Origin: Actinomycetes bacterium
GTDB taxonomy: Bacteria; Actinomycetota; Actinomycetes; Nanopelagicales; Nanopelagicaceae
NCBI GenBank assembly: GCA_014190155.1
Contig: BJFY01000003.1
Span: 62,001 to 126,000 of the forward strand
Reading direction: 5' to 3'
Length of the DNA: 64,000 nucleotides
Positions within the stretch are counted from its first letter, which is position 1. Every line of letters starts with the position of its first letter. Both the position numbers and the translations under genes were made by a program. Positions 1 to 9,652 of this stretch are shown piece after piece. The notes under the pieces were generated by a model. It was not told the origin of the DNA. It ran no database searches and worked only from the letters and a program-made list of their open reading frames with translations.

Positions 1-1
1 C

Positions 2-922
2 TATGTTGGAGCCGGCACTTGTGAATTTCTAGTCGGAATTGATGGCACCATCTCTTTCCTGGAAGTTAATACTCGCCTACAAGTCGAACACCCAGTCAGT
101 GAAGAAGTTTCGGGTGTTGATTTGGTTAGAGAGCAATTTCGAATTGCAATGGGTGAAAAAATAAAGAATGAGGATCCGATCATCCGTGGCCACTCTATTG
201 AATTTAGAATTAATGGCGAAGATCCTGGGCGATCTTTTTTGCCAGCTCCCGGCACGATCACTAAATGGGAAGTACCTAGCGGACCTGGCGTACGCGTTGA
301 TGCCGGCTTTACTGCGGGCGATGTTATCGGTGGAAATTTTGATTCACTTTTGGCTAAATTAATTATCACTGGCGCTACTAGAAATGAGGCAATTGCACGC
401 GCTAAACGAGCGTTAGCTGAATTTCATATTGAAGGTTTGGCGACTGCGCTGCCATTTCATCGCGCAATTCTTACAGATCCAGCATTTGCTAATGAATTCA
501 AAGTTTACACAAGTTACATTGAGAGTGAATTTGTTAACGAAATCCCAATGTTTCAAGGTGGTACTTCTGGAATTTCTAGCGTACCCAGATCAGAAACTTT
601 CATTACCGAAGTTAATGGCCATAGATTTGAAGTTGCAATTCATGCAAACGAAACCACACACAAACGCCATCGCGCGAAAAATGGCGTGACTGGAATTTTT
701 ACTGGTGATGCTCTTACTAGTCCAATGCAAGGAACTGTTGTAAAAATTGCAGTTTCAGAAGGCGACCAGGTCGAAGTTGGGGATTTAATTTTTGTATTGG
801 AAGCTATGAAAATGGAGCAACCACTTACTGCGCACAAAGCCGGTAAAATTGCTGATATATCAGCCAATATTGGCGAAACTATCACAAGTGGTAGCAAGCT
901 CTGCAACATATTAGATAATTAA
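2..922 (+). CDS. Acetyl/propionyl-CoA carboxylase, biotin carboxylase + BCCP subunit (5' partial)
   Basis: This is the C-terminal part of an acyl-CoA carboxylase alpha chain; the reading frame is open to the left window edge, so the start lies outside. The visible part begins near the end of the biotin carboxylase core with [16 protein letters not shown], the conserved ATP-grasp segment carrying the catalytic Glu/Asn/Arg residues. It continues through the biotin carboxylase C-terminal domain and ends in a biotinyl carrier domain with the attachment motif EAMKME, where the Lys is biotinylated, about 35 residues from the end. The fused architecture is the usual actinobacterial form, which carboxylates acetyl-CoA and/or propionyl-CoA together with a separate beta subunit not seen here. 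Propionyl-CoA use would fit the mutase genes elsewhere in the window, but specificity cannot be read from this subunit. Confidence 0.93.
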   Translation, partial: YVGAGTCEFLVGIDGTISFLEVNTRLQVEHPVSEEVSGVDLVREQFRIAMGEKIKNEDPIIRGHSIEFRINGEDPGRSFLPAPGTITKWEVPSGPGVRVDAGFTAGDVIGGNFDSLLAKLIITGATRNEAIARAKRALAEFHIEGLATALPFHRAILTDPAFANEFKVYTSYIESEFVNEIPMFQGGTSGISSVPRSETFITEVNGHRFEVAIHANETTHKRHRAKNGVTGIFTGDALTSPMQGTVVKIAVSEGDQVEVGDLIFVLEAMKMEQPLTAHKAGKIADISANIGETITSGSKLCNILDN

Positions 923-930
923 ATGTACCG

Positions 931-1365
931 ATGACGCTTTATGCAGCATATGGATCAAATCTAGATCCACAACAAATGCTGAAGCGGGTACCGCACTCAC
1001 CACATCGTGGAAATGGTTGGCTTGAAGGTTGGCGTATTACTTTCGGCGGCGAAGAGATTGGCTGGGAAGGCGCAGTAGCAACCATTGTTGAAGATCCAAC
1101 TAGCCATGTATTTGTTGCGATTTATGATTTAACTAAGGACGATGAAAAATCTCTCGATCAATGGGAAGGCGTCGACACCAACCTTTATCGAAAAATCAGA
1201 TTGCGCGTCGAAACTCTTGAAGGTAGTTCATTAGTTTATTTATATGTTTTAAATTCATACGAAGGTGGTAAACCTAGTTCAAGATATTTTCAAATTATGT
1301 ACGAAGCTGCAAAAACTGCAGGTGCGCCTAACGATTATTTAGCTGATTTGGCAAAATTGGTTTAG
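931..1365 (+). CDS. Gamma-glutamylcyclotransferase-like (AIG2/GGCT fold) protein
   Basis: A 144-residue protein whose N-terminus, YAAYGSNLDPQQM, is the phosphate/substrate-binding loop typical of the gamma-glutamylcyclotransferase (BtrG/GGCT) fold. Members release 5-oxoproline from gamma-glutamyl compounds, but many bacterial ones have unknown substrates. The gene starts with ATG 8 bases after the carboxylase stop and is probably co-transcribed with it. Its last 38 bases overlap the 3' end of the convergent putA gene on the other strand. The family is clear; the reaction is inferred. No signal peptide or membrane segment is visible. Confidence 0.82.
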   Translation: MTLYAAYGSNLDPQQMLKRVPHSPHRGNGWLEGWRITFGGEEIGWEGAVATIVEDPTSHVFVAIYDLTKDDEKSLDQWEGVDTNLYRKIRLRVETLEGSSLVYLYVLNSYEGGKPSSRYFQIMYEAAKTAGAPNDYLADLAKLV

Positions 1366-4300
1366 GGCCGGCGCCAACATTTCCATAACGGTGGTTTGTA
1401 ATTGCCACACTCTGCTCTCTGAACCAGCGTGGTATTTCCACGGAACCTTCGTTTGTAATCGGTCGTGGATCAACCGAAATACCGAGCGCTAAGAATTCTG
1501 CAATTGGTGGGGTAGCATTTAAAAGCCAGCGCACTTTGCCAATTGATAACAATCCTCTTTCAATTTGCGAAAATAGATCTGAAATGGAATCTCTTTTGCT
1601 GATTCGAATTGATAAATCAAATCTCTTTGATATCCAATCGATAGCAGCCAAAGCTTCATTAGAAACTTGATTATCGATTACGACTAAGATTTCTGAGTTG
1701 AATTTGCAATATCTTTGATAGTTTCGTTCTGCCTTTAAACCAGCGCGATCTATCGCATATTTCCCAGCGCTCTCCCACCATTGATTTGCGCTCTCTTTTA
1801 ACGAGGCTGAATTCGTAAGCGGTACCCACTTCCGGAGTTGGGATAAGTAATTCGGGCCGCCAGCTTTCGCAGTTGCACCGACACTGCTCCGTTTCCAACC
1901 GCCGAATGGTTGCCGATTTACAATCGCGCCGGTAATACCTCGATTTACATATAAATTTCCGGCTTCGATTTCACTAATCCATTCCGCGCACTCTGAAGTA
2001 TCAAGGCTATGAATTCCAGAAGTTAGGCCAAAGTCCACGTCATTTTGCCATTTAAGTGCCGTGACAAAATTTGGTGCTTCCATTATTCCTAGCACTGGAC
2101 CAAACCATTCACTTTTATGGCTCCAAGAATTAGCTTTAATTCCCAATTTCACTCCGGGTGACCAAATAAAGCCCGCGCTATCTATTTGCGTTGGTTGCAC
2201 CAACCAAGATTCGCCTTCTTCTAAAGTTGTTAACGCACGCAAGAGCGCCGCTTCTGGGGCTCTAATTACTGGACCCACCGTGGTTCCGTATTTAACTCCA
2301 GATCCAACGCTCAGACTGACAACCGCATCTCTTAATTGTTTTAAAAATGCTGGATTTTTTAAAATAGTTGAATCCACAATTCCTAAACTTGCTGCGCTAC
2401 ATTTTTGACCTGCATGTCCAAAAGCCGATTGCACTAAATCTTTTACCGCGCTGTCTATATCTGCGCTAGCCGAAATTAATAAAGAGTTTTTGCCGCTTGT
2501 TTCTGCCATCAAATTCAAATCAGGTTTCCAGGATAAGAATAGTTCAGCAGTTGCCAGCGCTCCAGTAAGAATTAAGCCAGCGATCCCAGGGTGAGAAATT
2601 AAGTACTTACCAACTGCATCATCTCGGGAAGGTAGGAATTGCAATGCATTCTTAGGAATACCGCCAGCCCAAAGTTGTTGCACAATCTCCCAGGCAGTTG
2701 CAACAGTTTCTGGGGCTGGCTTTAAAATCACAGTATTTCCAGCAGCAAGCGCAGCACAAACGCCACCCATTGGAATCGCGTAGGGAAAATTCCACGGTGG
2801 CACAATTAAAACTACGCCAAGCGGTGTGGATCCTTCGCTCATTTTTATAGCAGAATCGGCGTAATATCTAGCAAAGTCGATTGCTTCACTTACTTCTGGG
2901 TCTGCTTCGCTAACAGTTTTGCCAGCATCGCGCGCCATAATTGCAATAGTTTTCGCTCGGCCAGATTCCATCAAGGTAGCAGCAGTTTGTAGCAGCTTGG
3001 CTCGACCCACAGCGCCAATCGATTCCCAACTTAGCAGCGAATTTTGTGCGACTTTGATGGCGTTATCTACATCGTCCGAATTAATGACCGAATATTTATA
3101 CCAAGGTTTTCCATCTTCATTAGGATCTAGACCTAATTCCAGATTTTGATTTAAAATTTCTGCGCCATTTATTACAACTGGAATTGGGGCAGCGATTCCA
3201 GTTGAAATTTTTGCATATTCAGCGGCCAGCACTGATCGGAAAATAGGATTTGTTAAATCAACATCACTAGCGTTCGTAAATTCTCCAGCATGGCTAATCG
3301 GAATATTTGAGTGGCGCCTAGAATGCGTAACAATTGTGTGTCGCCCCAATACGGAATTCTCAAATCTATCCTTTTGATCGAGATAGTTAGCACTACCCTC
3401 TTTCATATCAAAAGATGCTCTTAAATAATTTTCTAAAGAAGTATTTTCATCTAGCCTTCGCACCAAGTATGCAACTGCGCTTGGAAAATCTGCTTTACGA
3501 GTGACCGGCGTATAAAGGAGAACTGAACCCATAGATTTTGCGATCGCGAGAGCTTCTGCATTTGCCATTCCTTCTAACATCTCAATATCAAGTTGTTCGA
3601 TTACGCCGCGTTTTTTAGCCACTTCGATGGACCACGCAATATGAAAGAGGTTATGGCTAGCGATACCAATTCGCACTGCTTTCGAATTTTCTGGTCGTAG
3701 CGCTAAATCAATTAGGCGGGTATAACTAGCGTCGACATCGGATTTCTTTGGATATGGAGCTGGCGTCCAGCCATGTAATTCAGCCTCAGCTTTCTCCATC
3801 GCTAAGTTGGCGCCTTTTACAATGCGAATTTTTATAGTGCCACCGCTTCGCATAAAGCGGTTACGGCTCCACTCAATTAAATTTTCCAAATAATAATGAG
3901 ATTCTGGCAAATATGCCTGCAGCACAATACCGGCATTTAAGTCTGCAAATTCTGGTTCATCTAATAAAGTTTTAAAAACTTCTACCGTGATTGATAGATC
4001 ACGGTACTCCTCCATATCCAAGTTGATGAAAGTTTCATTGATTCTGGCTTCTCGATATAGAACTCGCAATCGCTCTAACACTCGATTGACCGATCCGAAA
4101 TGATCGATCGTGATTAATTGGCTGACAATCGCGGAAATCTTAACTGATGCATAATTAGCTTCGGGACGGCGAATCATTTCGATTACCATATTAAAACGCT
4201 CCGTGGCTTCGTTATCACCGAGTACTGCTTCACCAAGTACATTTATATTTAATCTAGCACTCTCTTGCAAACGTTTTGAAATATGCGATGAAAGCTCTTT

Positions 4301-4726
4301 CTTCTCAGCAGGCAAAATTATGCCGTTAGATGCAAATTCAACGCGGCCGCGTACCGCTTTCATTACTAATTTAGGCAAAATCATCGAACCTGCTACTGCA
4401 ATCTTAATGCCTAAATAATCAACGAAACCTAACCCGGAGATAGTCGCATCTTTGGAAACCGTTCTAAAAGATTTAGCAGCTCGCACAGGGTTAGATATCC
4501 GCATCACTTCATCGGTAAGCCCCATAGTTACTGCAATTGCGGCTGGCTCCCTTAGTAAGCGTGCAAAACGTTTACGGTTTCCAATATCTTTACGGGAACG
4601 ATTAGTTTCGGACTCGATCAATAATTGATTTACTTTTTTAATTGCGATTGAATCTAATCCATCTATGCCGGGGTCGGTTTCATTGTCCCTAGACAACTTG
4701 CACATCCGTTCTGCAACAATTCGCAT
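1328..4726 (-). CDS. putA: Bifunctional proline dehydrogenase / L-glutamate gamma-semialdehyde dehydrogenase
   Basis: An 1132-residue fusion that oxidises proline to glutamate in two steps. Roughly residues 100-430 form the FAD-dependent proline dehydrogenase barrel, with RIVKGAN and the YLRASFDMK region, and residues 480-950 form an aldehyde dehydrogenase. The ALDH part shows the NAD-binding VPPWNFPYAIP segment, the general-base Glu in AETSGKNS and the nucleophilic Cys in GHAGQKCSAAS. About 150 C-terminal residues follow that I cannot assign in detail. There is no N-terminal ribbon-helix-helix DNA-binding domain, so it is not the autoregulatory enterobacterial type. The ATG start is 52 bases from the divergent purine nucleoside phosphorylase gene, so the two share a very short promoter region. 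The 3' end overlaps the neighbouring + strand gene by 38 bases. Confidence 0.95.
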   Translation of the reverse strand: MRIVAERMCKLSRDNETDPGIDGLDSIAIKKVNQLLIESETNRSRKDIGNRKRFARLLREPAAIAVTMGLTDEVMRISNPVRAAKSFRTVSKDATISGLGFVDYLGIKIAVAGSMILPKLVMKAVRGRVEFASNGIILPAEKKELSSHISKRLQESARLNINVLGEAVLGDNEATERFNMVIEMIRRPEANYASVKISAIVSQLITIDHFGSVNRVLERLRVLYREARINETFINLDMEEYRDLSITVEVFKTLLDEPEFADLNAGIVLQAYLPESHYYLENLIEWSRNRFMRSGGTIKIRIVKGANLAMEKAEAELHGWTPAPYPKKSDVDASYTRLIDLALRPENSKAVRIGIASHNLFHIAWSIEVAKKRGVIEQLDIEMLEGMANAEALAIAKSMGSVLLYTPVTRKADFPSAVAYLVRRLDENTSLENYLRASFDMKEGSANYLDQKDRFENSVLGRHTIVTHSRRHSNIPISHAGEFTNASDVDLTNPIFRSVLAAEYAKISTGIAAPIPVVINGAEILNQNLELGLDPNEDGKPWYKYSVINSDDVDNAIKVAQNSLLSWESIGAVGRAKLLQTAATLMESGRAKTIAIMARDAGKTVSEADPEVSEAIDFARYYADSAIKMSEGSTPLGVVLIVPPWNFPYAIPMGGVCAALAAGNTVILKPAPETVATAWEIVQQLWAGGIPKNALQFLPSRDDAVGKYLISHPGIAGLILTGALATAELFLSWKPDLNLMAETSGKNSLLISASADIDSAVKDLVQSAFGHAGQKCSAASLGIVDSTILKNPAFLKQLRDAVVSLSVGSGVKYGTTVGPVIRAPEAALLRALTTLEEGESWLVQPTQIDSAGFIWSPGVKLGIKANSWSHKSEWFGPVLGIMEAPNFVTALKWQNDVDFGLTSGIHSLDTSECAEWISEIEAGNLYVNRGITGAIVNRQPFGGWKRSSVGATAKAGGPNYLSQLRKWVPLTNSASLKESANQWWESAGKYAIDRAGLKAERNYQRYCKFNSEILVVIDNQVSNEALAAIDWISKRFDLSIRISKRDSISDLFSQIERGLLSIGKVRWLLNATPPIAEFLALGISVDPRPITNEGSVEIPRWFREQSVAITNHRYGNVGAGPKPILPNQLNNR

Positions 4727-4778
4727 TAACTTCTGCTTAGCCTAGGTTATCGCCAAGCCCAAGCGGTAAGGTTTGGAT

Positions 4779-5597
4779 GTGATAGATATCTACTCGGATC
4801 CGATGGGTGCTGCTGAAAGCGCAGCGCTTGCGCTTAAAAATATGACTGGAAAGCTCGCCCACGATGTTGCACTAGTCATGGGATCTGGTTGGGTTTCGGC
4901 CGCCGAAGCACTTGGTACACCAACACATGAATTTTCGGTAACAGATTTACCAGGATTTCCCGCGCCAACGGTTGCCGGCCATGGTGGGTTAATCCGTTCA
5001 TATGACATTGCTGGAAGTAACGGCGTAATTCGCGCGCTGGTTTTTCTTGGTAGAACTCATTTATATGAAGGTAAAGGTATTGAACCAGTAGTACATGGTG
5101 TCCGAACCGCAGTTAAAACCGGTTGTAAAACCATAATTCTGACAAATGCTTGTGGGGGTATAAACGCTAACTTTAAAGTTGGTCAACCCGTAATTATCAA
5201 AGATCACATCTCACTTACTGGAGTAAGCCCACTGACCGGCGCTACTTTTGTGGACTTAACCGATTTGTATAGCGCGAGAATTAGAAAATTAATTAAGAAT
5301 GAAGACTCCACTCTGGAAGAAGGGGTGTATGTACATTGGCGAGGTCCAACTTACGAAACTCCTGCGGAAATTCGCATGATGCGCGCGATAGGCGCCGATT
5401 TAGTTGGCATGTCCACTGTGCCAGAAGCAATTGCGGCACATGCTCTTGGTGCTGAAGTTGTTGGAATTTCTTTAGTTACTAATGCTGCTGCTGGCATGAC
5501 TGGCGAAAAACTTAACCATGAGGAAGTAATGGCTGCTGGTAAAGCTGCTGCCGACCGCATGGGAACATTGCTTTCGAAACTTATTCATAAGTTGTAA
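4779..5597 (+). CDS. punA: Purine nucleoside phosphorylase
   Basis: A trimeric-type (PNP/MTAP family) enzyme of about 272 residues that cleaves inosine, guanosine and deoxy analogues with phosphate to base plus (deoxy)ribose-1-phosphate. Visible motifs are the phosphate loop MGSGW, GRTHLYEG, ILTNACGGIN, the purine-site region GPTYETPAEIRM with GADLVGMSTVPE, and SLVTNAAAG. I chose GTG at 4779 because the purine-rich GGTAAGG ends 7 bases before it. A TTG at 4773 is in frame but would lie one base after that site. The same bases also read TAAGGT followed by 6 nt and the GTG, so the message could instead be leaderless. It is first in a tightly packed + strand run with a phosphosugar mutase, deoC and two aldehyde dehydrogenase genes. 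Confidence 0.94.
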   Translation: MIDIYSDPMGAAESAALALKNMTGKLAHDVALVMGSGWVSAAEALGTPTHEFSVTDLPGFPAPTVAGHGGLIRSYDIAGSNGVIRALVFLGRTHLYEGKGIEPVVHGVRTAVKTGCKTIILTNACGGINANFKVGQPVIIKDHISLTGVSPLTGATFVDLTDLYSARIRKLIKNEDSTLEEGVYVHWRGPTYETPAEIRMMRAIGADLVGMSTVPEAIAAHALGAEVVGISLVTNAAAGMTGEKLNHEEVMAAGKAAADRMGTLLSKLIHKL

Positions 5598-5599
5598 TA

Positions 5600-7234
5600 G
5601 TGATTGCCCAAGAGCTTCGCACTTTAGTTACTGCTTGGATTGAAGATGATCCAGATATAAAAACAGCCGAACTCCTTCAGCACTATCTTGATACTGAGAA
5701 TGAACCTGAACTAAAAAATTCATTCTCGGGATTTCTCGAATTTGGGACTGCTGGACTTAGGGGTGCGCTCGGCCCTGGATCAAGTCGCATGAATCGAGCC
5801 GTAGTAGGCCGAACTGCTGCTGGGCTAGCAGAATTCATGAAATCTCGTAACCTTGATTCCATAGTGATTGGCCGCGATGCCAGATACGGCTCGGAAGATT
5901 TCACCAACGACACTGCGGAAATCATGGCCGGAGCTGGATTTAAAGTTTTTGTATTACCTCGGCCGCTGCCTACTCCAGTATTAGCTTATGCAGTAACTGC
6001 ATTAAAAGTAGGTGTTGGCGTGATGGTTACCGCTAGTCATAATCCAGCACAAGATAATGGATATAAAGTTTATTTAGGTGGTGTAGTTGACAAAATTAAT
6101 TATCATGGATCGCAAATTATTTCACCGACTGACGTTACCATTTCTAGTGAAATTGCAAAAATTAATTCATTAAAAGCAATTTCGAGATCTACTAATTGGA
6201 AAGTTTTGGATGAAGCCATTGTCTCTAGATATGTCACAGATACTGCCAAAATTGTAAAGCCAGGCAGTAACCTAAAGGTTGTGTACACCGCAATGCATGG
6301 AGTTGGCACGAAAACTTTACTTTCAGTATTTGCAGCAGCTGATTTTGCTACGCCAATTTTAGTGTCGGCGCAAGCAGAGCCAGATCCAGATTTTCCAACT
6401 GTATCGTTTCCAAATCCAGAAGAATCCGGTGCGATAAATTTAGCGTTAGAAACCGCAAAAAATTGCGATGCCGACTTAGTAATTGCAAATGATCCAGATG
6501 CGGATAGATGCGCTGTTGCTATTAAAACTGCTGAGAGCTGGCGAATGTTGCGCGGCGATGAAGTAGGCGCGATATTAGGAGAATCCATCGCAAGCGCAGG
6601 TGCTACTGGAACTTTTGCTAGCTCAATAGTCTCTTCCGCAATTCTGCGCAAGATCGCTGATCGCTACGAGATAAATTTTGCTGAAACTCTAACTGGTTTT
6701 AAATGGTTAGCGAAGATTCCCAATCTAACTTTTGGCTACGAAGAAGCGCTCGGATATTGTGTTGATTCCGCGGCTGTGAATGATAAAGATGGAATTAGTG
6801 CAGCTTTAAAAATAGTAGAAATCGCCAGTAATTTAGCGAATTCCAAGAGCTCGCTATCACGCTACTTAGATGAGATTTGGTTGAAATACGGATATCACGC
6901 TACTGCGCAAGTTTCATTGCGAGTTCCAGATTTATCGAAAAGTGCCCAGATAATGGAACGTTTCCGAAACCATACGCCAACTGAGATAGCAGGAGAAAAA
7001 GTTAGTAATTTCAGCGACTTAGCCCAGCCAGAGAGTGGATTACCCGCGACAGATTGCATTAGATTTTGGCTAGGTGAGAGTGCACGGATCATTATTAGAC
7101 CAAGCGGAACTGAACCTAAAATTAAATGTTACATAGAAGTCGTTAAAATGGGTGAAATAGTTGCCGCAAAGTCCGCAGCGGATTCGCAATTGGAAATGCT
7201 TCGGCAAGAGCTAACGAAACTATTAGTAGGCTAG
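5600..7234 (+). CDS. Phosphosugar mutase (phosphopentomutase / phosphomannomutase family)
   Basis: A 544-residue alpha-D-phosphohexomutase family protein. It has the phosphoserine loop TASHNPAQDNGYKVY, the metal-binding loop NDPDADRCAVA, the sugar-binding GYEEALGY and the phosphate-binding RPSGTEPKIKCY near the C-terminus. The length and N-terminal FGTAGLRGALGPG match the PGM2-like group, which includes phosphopentomutases. Placed between purine nucleoside phosphorylase (2 bp upstream) and deoC (4 bp downstream), the likely job is interconverting (deoxy)ribose-1- and -5-phosphate. Phosphomannomutase or phosphoglucomutase activity is possible, and the role is inferred from context. The start is GTG immediately after the previous stop. 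Confidence 0.9.
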   Translation: MIAQELRTLVTAWIEDDPDIKTAELLQHYLDTENEPELKNSFSGFLEFGTAGLRGALGPGSSRMNRAVVGRTAAGLAEFMKSRNLDSIVIGRDARYGSEDFTNDTAEIMAGAGFKVFVLPRPLPTPVLAYAVTALKVGVGVMVTASHNPAQDNGYKVYLGGVVDKINYHGSQIISPTDVTISSEIAKINSLKAISRSTNWKVLDEAIVSRYVTDTAKIVKPGSNLKVVYTAMHGVGTKTLLSVFAAADFATPILVSAQAEPDPDFPTVSFPNPEESGAINLALETAKNCDADLVIANDPDADRCAVAIKTAESWRMLRGDEVGAILGESIASAGATGTFASSIVSSAILRKIADRYEINFAETLTGFKWLAKIPNLTFGYEEALGYCVDSAAVNDKDGISAALKIVEIASNLANSKSSLSRYLDEIWLKYGYHATAQVSLRVPDLSKSAQIMERFRNHTPTEIAGEKVSNFSDLAQPESGLPATDCIRFWLGESARIIIRPSGTEPKIKCYIEVVKMGEIVAAKSAADSQLEMLRQELTKLLVG

Positions 7235-7238
7235 CGAC

Positions 7239-8180
7239 ATGGTCACCTTGATTGATGGGTCTGAAGTATCGCTTCGTAAATATCTAGGCGCGCTATCTGG
7301 GGTCGATAAAGTTGGGGCGGACCAACGAGCTGCCATGTTAGGTACAAGAAGTATTAAAACTAAAAGTAAATCTTGGGCAATCGATATGGCAATTCGAATG
7401 GTGGATTTAACTTCGCTCGAAGGCGCTGATACTGCCGGAAAAGTTCGAGCAATTTGCGCAAAAGCGGTCCACCCAGACCCAACTGATTTTTCAGTACCAA
7501 GTGTTGGCGCAGTCTGTGTTTACAACGATTTAGTAAAAATCGCACGGGAAAGTTTGAATCTAAATGGGGGTTCACATATACCAGTAGCAGCTGTAACGAC
7601 TGCTTTTCCATCTGGACGCGCATCTTTGAAAGTTAAAATTCAGGATACTCAAGATGCACTTAACGATGGCGCTACCGAAATCGATATGGTGATTGATCGT
7701 GGAGCTTTTCTCGCCGGCAAATTAGGTTTAGTTTTCGATGAAATTACCGCGATCAAGGCAGTATGCGGTAACCGTGCGCAGTTAAAAGTTATCCTAGAAA
7801 CTGGCGAATTAACCACCTACGATAATGTGCGAAAAGCTTCATTTATAGCGATGCTAGCCGGAGCCGACTTTATTAAAACAAGTACTGGAAAAGTTTCGCC
7901 TGCTGCTACTCCCCCCGTAGTGCTGGTTATGTTAGAAGCTGTGAGAGATTATTACTTGCAAACTGGAATGCGGATTGGCGTAAAAGCAGCCGGCGGCATC
8001 CGAACCACCAAAGATGCAATCAAACAATTAGTTTTAGTAAATGAGGTGGCTGGCCCAGAATGGTTAAACCCTCATCTTTTTAGAATCGGCGCAAGCGCGC
8101 TACTAAATGATTTATTAATGCAACGAATGAAAGCAGCCTCTGGTTTCTACTCGGGTTCTAATTACGTGACTTTAGACTGA
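7239..8180 (+). CDS. deoC: Deoxyribose-phosphate aldolase
   Basis: A class I aldolase of 313 residues that splits 2-deoxyribose-5-phosphate into glyceraldehyde-3-phosphate and acetaldehyde through a Schiff base. Conserved landmarks are EIDMVIDRGAFLAG, LKVILETGEL, ADFIKTSTGK with the Schiff-base Lys, and GVKAAGGIRT with the second active-site Lys. It is longer than the common 220-260-residue bacterial form and resembles the longer DERA group, with about 60 extra N-terminal residues. It lies 4 bases after the mutase gene and 23 bases before the aldehyde dehydrogenase gene, whose product could oxidise the acetaldehyde. Confidence 0.95.
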   Translation: MVTLIDGSEVSLRKYLGALSGVDKVGADQRAAMLGTRSIKTKSKSWAIDMAIRMVDLTSLEGADTAGKVRAICAKAVHPDPTDFSVPSVGAVCVYNDLVKIARESLNLNGGSHIPVAAVTTAFPSGRASLKVKIQDTQDALNDGATEIDMVIDRGAFLAGKLGLVFDEITAIKAVCGNRAQLKVILETGELTTYDNVRKASFIAMLAGADFIKTSTGKVSPAATPPVVLVMLEAVRDYYLQTGMRIGVKAAGGIRTTKDAIKQLVLVNEVAGPEWLNPHLFRIGASALLNDLLMQRMKAASGFYSGSNYVTLD

Positions 8181-8203
8181 TAGTGAAATAAGGTAGCCAA
8201 GTT

Positions 8204-9652
8204 ATGGATAAGAACCTTTTTGAATACGCACCGGCGCCGGAATCGCGCGCGCTAGTTTCTATCAAGGCGCAATATGGGTTATTCATAAATGGTGCTTGGG
8301 TAGAGCCTAAAACTAAAGATAAATTTGCCACTATTAATCCTGCTAATGAAGAAGTTTTAAGCAAGATTAGCCAAGCAAGCGATAGCGATGTAGATCGCGC
8401 CGTGAAAGCTGCACGCGCTGCATATTTGAAAACTTGGTCAAAAATGCCAGCTAAAGAACGTGGTAAGTATTTATTTCGGATTGCTCGGATTATGCAAGAG
8501 CGCGCTCGGGAATTTGCGGTGCTAGAAACTCTTGATAACGGAAAACCAATTAGAGAATCGCGTGATGTTGATGTACCACTAGCGGCTGCTCATTTCTTTT
8601 ATCACGCGGGCTGGGCCGATAAATTAGATTATGCAGGTTTAGGAATTAATCCAAAACCACATGGCGTAGTCGGCCAGATAATTCCATGGAACTTTCCACT
8701 CTTGATGTTAGCTTGGAAAATTGCGCCGGCTTTAGCAACTGGAAATACCGTGGTCTTAAAACCAGCCGAAACAACGCCGTTAACTGCGCTCCTATTTGCC
8801 GAAATTTGCCAACAAGCAGAACTACCTGCTGGGGTGGTCAATATCATTACTGGAGATGGCGCAACTGGTGCAGCGCTGGTAAATCACCCAGGTATCGACA
8901 AGATCGCATTTACTGGATCTACCGAGGTCGGTAAATTGATTGCTCGCTCGATTGCAATCAGTGGTAAGAGCGTAACTCTTGAATTAGGTGGCAAAGCCGC
9001 CAATATTGTTTTTGAAGATGCACCAATTGATGAAGCTGTTGAAGGAATCGTGAACGGAATATTTTTCAACCAAGGCCATGTTTGTTGCGCTGGTTCTCGG
9101 CTAATTGTCCAAGAAAATATATACGACGAACTCTTAGCAAAACTAAAACGAAGAATGTCTTTGATTCGCGTAGGTGATCCGTTAGATAAAAATACCGATT
9201 TAGGTGCGATTAATTCGGCAGCACAACTTGCAAAAATTAAAGAGCTCTCTGCTTCTGGCGATACTGAAGGTGCATTTAGATGGAACCCAGATTGCCAATT
9301 ACCCAGCAAAGGATTCTGGTTCGCGCCAACAATATTCACTGGCGTAACCCAATCGCATCGAATTGCACGTGAAGAAATATTTGGACCAGTACTTTCAGTT
9401 CTTACTTTCCGAACTCCACAAGAAGCTATTGAAAAAGCAAATAACACTCCTTATGGGCTCTCGGCTGGAATTTGGAGTGAGAAGGGTTCCCGAATACTTT
9501 GGGCTAGCAAAGCCCTTAAAGCTGGCGTAATTTGGGCAAATACTTTCAATAAATTTGATCCGGCTTCACCATTTGGTGGTTATAAAGAATCTGGTTGGGG
9601 TCGTGAAGGTGGTCGACATGGTCTGGCCCCATATTTGAAGGGTACAAAATGA
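8204..9652 (+). CDS. Aldehyde dehydrogenase (catalytically complete; ALDH16 N-terminal-like)
   Basis: A full-length NAD(P)-dependent aldehyde dehydrogenase of 482 residues. It contains the cofactor-site segment IIPWNFPLLMLAWK, the general-base Glu in LELGGKAAN, and FNQGHVCCAGSR, where the first Cys of the CC pair aligns with the catalytic nucleophile. The C-terminal EEIFGPVLSV and NTFNKFDPASPFGGYKESG complete the fold. Position after deoC suggests oxidation of acetaldehyde or a related aldehyde from deoxynucleoside breakdown. The stop codon overlaps the ATG of the next gene by 4 bp (ATGA), so translation is probably coupled to that catalytic-domain-less relative. See the finding on a possible split ALDH16. 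Confidence 0.93.
   Translation: MDKNLFEYAPAPESRALVSIKAQYGLFINGAWVEPKTKDKFATINPANEEVLSKISQASDSDVDRAVKAARAAYLKTWSKMPAKERGKYLFRIARIMQERAREFAVLETLDNGKPIRESRDVDVPLAAAHFFYHAGWADKLDYAGLGINPKPHGVVGQIIPWNFPLLMLAWKIAPALATGNTVVLKPAETTPLTALLFAEICQQAELPAGVVNIITGDGATGAALVNHPGIDKIAFTGSTEVGKLIARSIAISGKSVTLELGGKAANIVFEDAPIDEAVEGIVNGIFFNQGHVCCAGSRLIVQENIYDELLAKLKRRMSLIRVGDPLDKNTDLGAINSAAQLAKIKELSASGDTEGAFRWNPDCQLPSKGFWFAPTIFTGVTQSHRIAREEIFGPVLSVLTFRTPQEAIEKANNTPYGLSAGIWSEKGSRILWASKALKAGVIWANTFNKFDPASPFGGYKESGWGREGGRHGLAPYLKGTK

Noticed and set aside
7239-8180. DeoC fused to an extra domain because of its length
   Set aside because: The additional N-terminal residues match the longer DERA type; no separate domain is visible.
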